A stretch of 8,174 nucleotides of DNA, taken from Alphaproteobacteria bacterium. Lineage in GTDB: Bacteria > Pseudomonadota > Alphaproteobacteria > Elsterales > Elsteraceae. A program made the position numbers and the translations under genes. The first letter of the stretch is position 1, and every line of letters starts with the position of its first letter. Location: assembly GCA_013297545.1 (NCBI GenBank), contig JAAFHH010000116.1:1-8174 (forward strand), read 5' to 3'. The notes beneath the pieces are model-generated. The model was not told the DNA's origin and made no database searches. It worked only from the letters and a program-made list of their open reading frames with translations. Below, in pieces: positions 5,237-8,174 of the stretch.

Positions 5237-6970
5237 GTGACTGCTGGTGATACTCAAGTCCGCGCGGCTGTCGTATTTCCGGCCGTGACGGATTTTTTTT
5301 CCACAATTGATCCATCTCTTGCAACCGTCGGCGAGCGCGACGGCCTGACGACGTTAGAGCGCTTGTGGCGCCATTTCGTGCCCCAACCCTATGGCACCCC
5401 TGCTGTCTTGGATGAAGCGGCCATATCCGCGGCAAGCACAGAGGATGAAAAATTTTTGGCCGCACGCGCGTTATGCCTGTTTGCGCAGCCGGAGCGATCG
5501 ATACAGATTACATCGGCACTACTGGATCAAGGCCTAAGCGGAACTGTACAGAAAATCGATGTGGAGATTTTAGATGTTTTGAATAGTTATGTAGTCGGAG
5601 ACATTGGGAAAATTGATAGCAGTATTGCCAAACTGTTTCAGTATAAAAATCCAGAGTTACTTTTGAATGTTGCGTCAATAATCATCAATGGCGGCGATGC
5701 AGCATCTTGCTTGGATTTGTGTCGTCGAGCTGCAGGTTTGAAATTCAGTGCAGCGAATCGCCGGCTGATTTTGAAATCCTTTGGGCTGTCGGCGTTGATC
5801 GCCGACACCGGGGTAAAGTCTGACGCCACAGTCCTCAGGAACGGGTTGGCCGAGGTTTTGGAAGCGATCGAGGGTGCGCCGAGGCGGTGGGCGCACCGGC
5901 CTGCGCACCCGCCCTATCGCGTCGGCTTTCTGCTCTTCGGTATCGGCAACGGTATCGGTATGCCCGCGTTAGAAAGGCGCGATAGAAATCTGTTTCAATA
6001 CGTTGGTTTTTCCAATTCAGACTTTGGAAATCTATCAGTCAGCAAGACTGCCCTCGCGTTTGATATGATGGTACCTTTATTGGCGCAATCCGCCCAGGAT
6101 AACAGTGATACAATTGCTGCATATGATCTAGATTTACTGGTAGTGCTTTCAAATACGCATGAACCTGAGGTAGGCAGCATAGTATCCTTGAAGCCTTGTC
6201 GGCGGATTGTGGCCTATGGCAACTGCTTTTCAGATCCTCAGATACCGGAGCTCGACGGCGTCATCCTGCCGGCCGATTTTCTGGAACCAGGAGATGGGGA
6301 CAAGTTTTCCTGTTCGATCTATCCGCTTGAATGCACATTGACGACGGCAGACAGCCGTGACGGCTGGTTGTTTGACCCGCTTACTGCGGAACCACCCGCC
6401 GGACCGCCGGTGATTGGCAGTGTTGCCTGGCCGGTGAAGCTCAATCGATCCTGGTTTGCCCGCATCGCGCCAATCGTCGCCGCTGTGCCCGATTGCAGAC
6501 TGCGCCTTGATGTTCAGACATTGCATGCCGGCCAGCCGCATCTTTATCGGCGGTGGGCGTTGGACGCGGGTATTCCGGCCGATCGCATTACAATCCTCAG
6601 TGGTGCGCGCGTGCCCCTGTTCCGCGATCGCCTCGCCCATCTGTGGCTTGCCGTCGATAGCGCACCGCTGAGTGCGTTCTTGACTGCGCAGCAGGCGCTG
6701 TCCGCCGGTCTGCCGCTGTTGACCCTGCCGGGTGCGGAGATCGCCTCGCGCCAAGCCGCCGGCGTGTTGCGCACGATCGGCATGGAGCAACTGATTGCTA
6801 AGGACGTGTCTGCGCTGCAAGCGCTTGCCATCGAGTTGCTGAGCGATCGGGCGCGCCTGACAGCGCTGCGCGCCACCTTGCCGGAGCGGGTGCGCGCCAG
6901 TCCGCTCGGCGATCCAACCGCCGGTGCCCGGATGCTCGAAGCCGCCTTTGTGGAGTGCATGCACGGCTGA
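5237..6970 (+). CDS. Diverged GT41-like (OGT/SPINDLY-type) glycosyltransferase with helical N-terminal region
   Basis: 577-aa cytosolic protein. Residues about 60-210 are helical and TPR-like but degenerate. Residues about 225-575 resemble the GT-B catalytic region of GT41 O-GlcNAc transferases: YRVGFLLFGIGNG (227-239), YDLDLLVVLSN (296-306) with LKPCRRIVAYGN (318-329), IGSVAWPVKLNRSWF (393-407), VPDCRLRL (417-424), and LPGAEIASRQAAGVL (497-511) followed by IGMEQLI. By manual alignment to human OGT recalled from memory, Lys401 keeps the UDP-contacting lysine, but the catalytic-region His of the GNH motif is Gly239 and the donor-site H-T-T-x2-D becomes F-L-T-x2-Q (481-486). Donor use or activity may therefore differ. 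The GTG start at 5237 has GAGGA (5226-5230) six bases upstream. GC content swings from roughly 40% to over 70% within the gene. Flagellin or other protein glycosylation is possible; the acceptor is unknown. Confidence 0.7.
   Translation: MTAGDTQVRAAVVFPAVTDFFSTIDPSLATVGERDGLTTLERLWRHFVPQPYGTPAVLDEAAISAASTEDEKFLAARALCLFAQPERSIQITSALLDQGLSGTVQKIDVEILDVLNSYVVGDIGKIDSSIAKLFQYKNPELLLNVASIIINGGDAASCLDLCRRAAGLKFSAANRRLILKSFGLSALIADTGVKSDATVLRNGLAEVLEAIEGAPRRWAHRPAHPPYRVGFLLFGIGNGIGMPALERRDRNLFQYVGFSNSDFGNLSVSKTALAFDMMVPLLAQSAQDNSDTIAAYDLDLLVVLSNTHEPEVGSIVSLKPCRRIVAYGNCFSDPQIPELDGVILPADFLEPGDGDKFSCSIYPLECTLTTADSRDGWLFDPLTAEPPAGPPVIGSVAWPVKLNRSWFARIAPIVAAVPDCRLRLDVQTLHAGQPHLYRRWALDAGIPADRITILSGARVPLFRDRLAHLWLAVDSAPLSAFLTAQQALSAGLPLLTLPGAEIASRQAAGVLRTIGMEQLIAKDVSALQALAIELLSDRARLTALRATLPERVRASPLGDPTAGARMLEAAFVECMHG
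5293..5300 (+). repeat. T8 homopolymer near the 5' end of the GT41-like gene
   Basis: Eight consecutive T bases span codons 19-22 of the glycosyltransferase-like gene, in a window where such runs are otherwise absent. A single-base slip would shift the frame before any recognisable domain. Homopolymers placed like this near the start of surface-modification genes are a known route to phase variation. A weak 4-bp TCCG/CGGA stem (5278-5292) precedes the run. Confidence 0.6.
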
Positions 6971-6986
6971 TGGTCCCCCGCGTCAC

Positions 6987-7016
6987 CCGCAACCGTTGAC
7001 CCGGAGGCGGTTGCGG
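6987..7016. terminator. Perfect 9-bp hairpin between the GT41-like and soeA-like genes
   Basis: CCGCAACCG (6987-6995) pairs perfectly with CGGTTGCGG (7008-7016) around a 12-nt loop, starting 17 bp after the GT41-like stop. It is strong and GC-rich but is followed by ACAAAG rather than a T run, so it is not a classic intrinsic terminator. It could end the upstream transcript with Rho, protect a 3' end, or act as an operator for the following gene. Confidence 0.45.
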
Positions 7017-7070
7017 ACAAAGGATGGCGCCAGCGCCAATCCCTTCGGCGTCTAGGGAGATACCCACGCC

Positions 7071-8174
7071 ATGGCCGATCCGGTCCTCGAGCTCAGCCGT
7101 CCGATCAATGACCGGGTCGCGACCACGACGTGTTACATGTGCGCCTGCCGCTGCGGCATCAAAGTCCATCTGAAGGATGGCGAGATCCGCTACATCGAAG
7201 GCAACCGCGACCATCCGAAGAACAAGGGCGTGCTGTGCGCCAAGGGTTCGGCTGGCATCATGCAGCACTTGTCGCCGGCCCGCCTGTCGGCCCCGATGAA
7301 GCGAGTGGGTCCGCGCGGATCGGGCGAATTCGTCACCATCTCCTGGGACGAAGCGCTGACGATGGCGACGACGTGGCTCTCGTCCATCCGCCACTCTGAC
7401 CCAAAGAAGCTCGCGTTCTTCACCGGGCGCGACCAGTCCCAGGCGCTGACCGGTTGGTGGGCGAGCCAATTCGGCACGCCGAACTATGCCGCCCACGGCG
7501 GCTTCTGTTCGGTCAACATGGCAGCCGCTGGCCTCTACACCTTGGGCGGCGCGTTCTGGGAATTTGGCGAGCCGGATTGGCACCACACCCGCTACCTGAT
7601 GATGTTCGGTGTGGCGGAGGATCACGACAGCAATCCGATTAAAATCGGCTTGGGCGCGCTGAAAACCGCCGGCAACGCGAAGTTCGTCTCGGTCAATCCC
7701 GTGCGCACGGGCTACTCCGCGATTGCGGACGAGTGGATCGGCATCCGCCCGGGTTCTGACGGGATGTTGGTCGGTGCCCTGATCCATGAATTGACACGCG
7801 CGGGCAAAATCGACCGGGCGTTTCTGGCACGCTACACCAACGCTGGCTGGCTGGTGATCGACGCCCCAGGCCGGGCCGATCACGGCCTGTTCGCCCGCGA
7901 CGAGGCGGGCAAGCCCTTGGTGTTCGACACCCGCACCAACAGCATCCAGCCCTGGTCTGGATCAGTGACCGCAGCCCTTGGCGGCAGCTACACGCTGAGC
8001 GATGGCACGGCGGCGGCACCAAGCCTGCGCGCGCTGCTCGCCCGCTTTGCCGATGACGCCTACAGCCCGCAGGCGGCGAGTGCGGCCTGCGGCATCGATG
8101 CCGACACGATCCGCCGCCTCGCGGCTGAACTGGCGCATGCGGCGTTCGACCAAGCGATCGTGATCGACCAGCCG
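7071..8174 (+). CDS. soeA: Molybdopterin oxidoreductase, SoeA-like (sulfite dehydrogenase catalytic subunit), 5' part
   Basis: The first 368 codons of a DMSO-reductase-superfamily molybdoenzyme; the gene runs off the right edge, and relatives are roughly 900-1000 aa. The N-terminal [4Fe-4S] site is C21-x2-C24-x3-C28 with C56, followed by the electron-transfer Lys58 (CAKG). GGFCSVNMAAAG places Cys146 at the likely molybdenum-ligand position. The run of features AHGGFCSVNM, FWEFGEPDW, GVAEDHDSNPIKIGLG and VNPVRTGYSAIADEW matches my recollection of SoeA, the sulfite dehydrogenase subunit that oxidises sulfite to sulfate and passes electrons through SoeB to the membrane subunit SoeC. No twin-arginine signal is present, which fits SoeABC facing the cytoplasm. 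The ATG at 7071 has AGGGAG (7054-7059) eleven bases upstream. Another cytoplasmic molybdoenzyme subgroup remains possible; finding soeB and soeC downstream would settle it. Confidence 0.8.
   Translation, partial: MADPVLELSRPINDRVATTTCYMCACRCGIKVHLKDGEIRYIEGNRDHPKNKGVLCAKGSAGIMQHLSPARLSAPMKRVGPRGSGEFVTISWDEALTMATTWLSSIRHSDPKKLAFFTGRDQSQALTGWWASQFGTPNYAAHGGFCSVNMAAAGLYTLGGAFWEFGEPDWHHTRYLMMFGVAEDHDSNPIKIGLGALKTAGNAKFVSVNPVRTGYSAIADEWIGIRPGSDGMLVGALIHELTRAGKIDRAFLARYTNAGWLVIDAPGRADHGLFARDEAGKPLVFDTRTNSIQPWSGSVTAALGGSYTLSDGTAAAPSLRALLARFADDAYSPQAASAACGIDADTIRRLAAELAHAAFDQAIVIDQP

Noticed and set aside
5087..5237. GGATCGACGG repeated at 5087-5096 and 5228-5237, the second overlapping the GTG start
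   Set aside because: GATCG-type words are common throughout this window, the copies are 141 bp apart and no third copy was seen. Chance is the simplest explanation.
5278..5300. Intrinsic terminator or attenuator formed by a TCCG/CGGA stem followed by T8 inside the GT41-like gene
   Set aside because: The stem has only four base pairs with a 7-nt loop, too weak to be called a terminator; only the T8 run itself is kept.
4632..5465. 277-codon minus-strand frame crossing the pcp gene, the divergent region and the start of the GT41-like gene
   Set aside because: Arg/Pro/Ser-rich low-complexity translation, no ribosome site or motif, and it conflicts with two better supported genes.
6798..7883. 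361-codon minus-strand frame spanning the GT41-like 3' end and the soeA-like gene
   Set aside because: It is antisense to a molybdoenzyme with intact cofactor motifs and has no recognisable protein features.

Overview
The window is GC-rich, with strong codon-position bias and good Shine-Dalgarno sites. Its protein set suggests an alphaproteobacterium, possibly Rhodospirillales. That assignment rests on protein style only; there is no rRNA or other marker in the window.

Layout: (1) Bases 1-143 hold no complete gene but contain an AT-only-core palindrome (53-64) upstream of a Bcr/CflA-type drug exporter gene (144-1325, +). (2) A minus-strand block reads from 5010 down to 1309: pyroglutamyl-peptidase I (4399-5010), a glutathione S-transferase (3687-4340), methylmalonate-semialdehyde dehydrogenase (2151-3644) and a shortened PaaK-like acyl-CoA ligase homolog (1309-2154). 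Gaps are 58 bp and 42 bp, followed by an ATGA stop/start overlap, so this is probably one transcript. The last gene collides tail-to-tail with the exporter gene, overlapping it by 17 bp. (3) A 226-bp divergent intergenic region (5011-5236) carries a direct and an inverted repeat. (4) A plus-strand gene (5237-6970) encodes a helical N-terminal region joined to a highly diverged GT41 (O-GlcNAc transferase/SPINDLY-like) glycosyltransferase domain. It has patchy AT-rich segments and a T8 tract near its 5' end. (5) A 100-bp gap with a perfect 9-bp hairpin leads into the 5' part of a cytoplasmic molybdopterin oxidoreductase gene (7071 to the window end), which most resembles the sulfite dehydrogenase subunit SoeA.

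The minus-strand genes combine amino-acid/peptide salvage (Pcp), valine-type acyl-CoA production (MmsA), a GST and a putative acyl-activating enzyme. They share no obvious single pathway. Nothing in the window is a mobile element, CRISPR array, tRNA or rRNA. The most unusual parts are the GT41-like protein, in which several canonical active-site positions appear replaced, and the miniaturised PaaK-like protein, which stops just before the C-terminal lid domain. No complete new multi-gene system can be claimed from this sequence alone.
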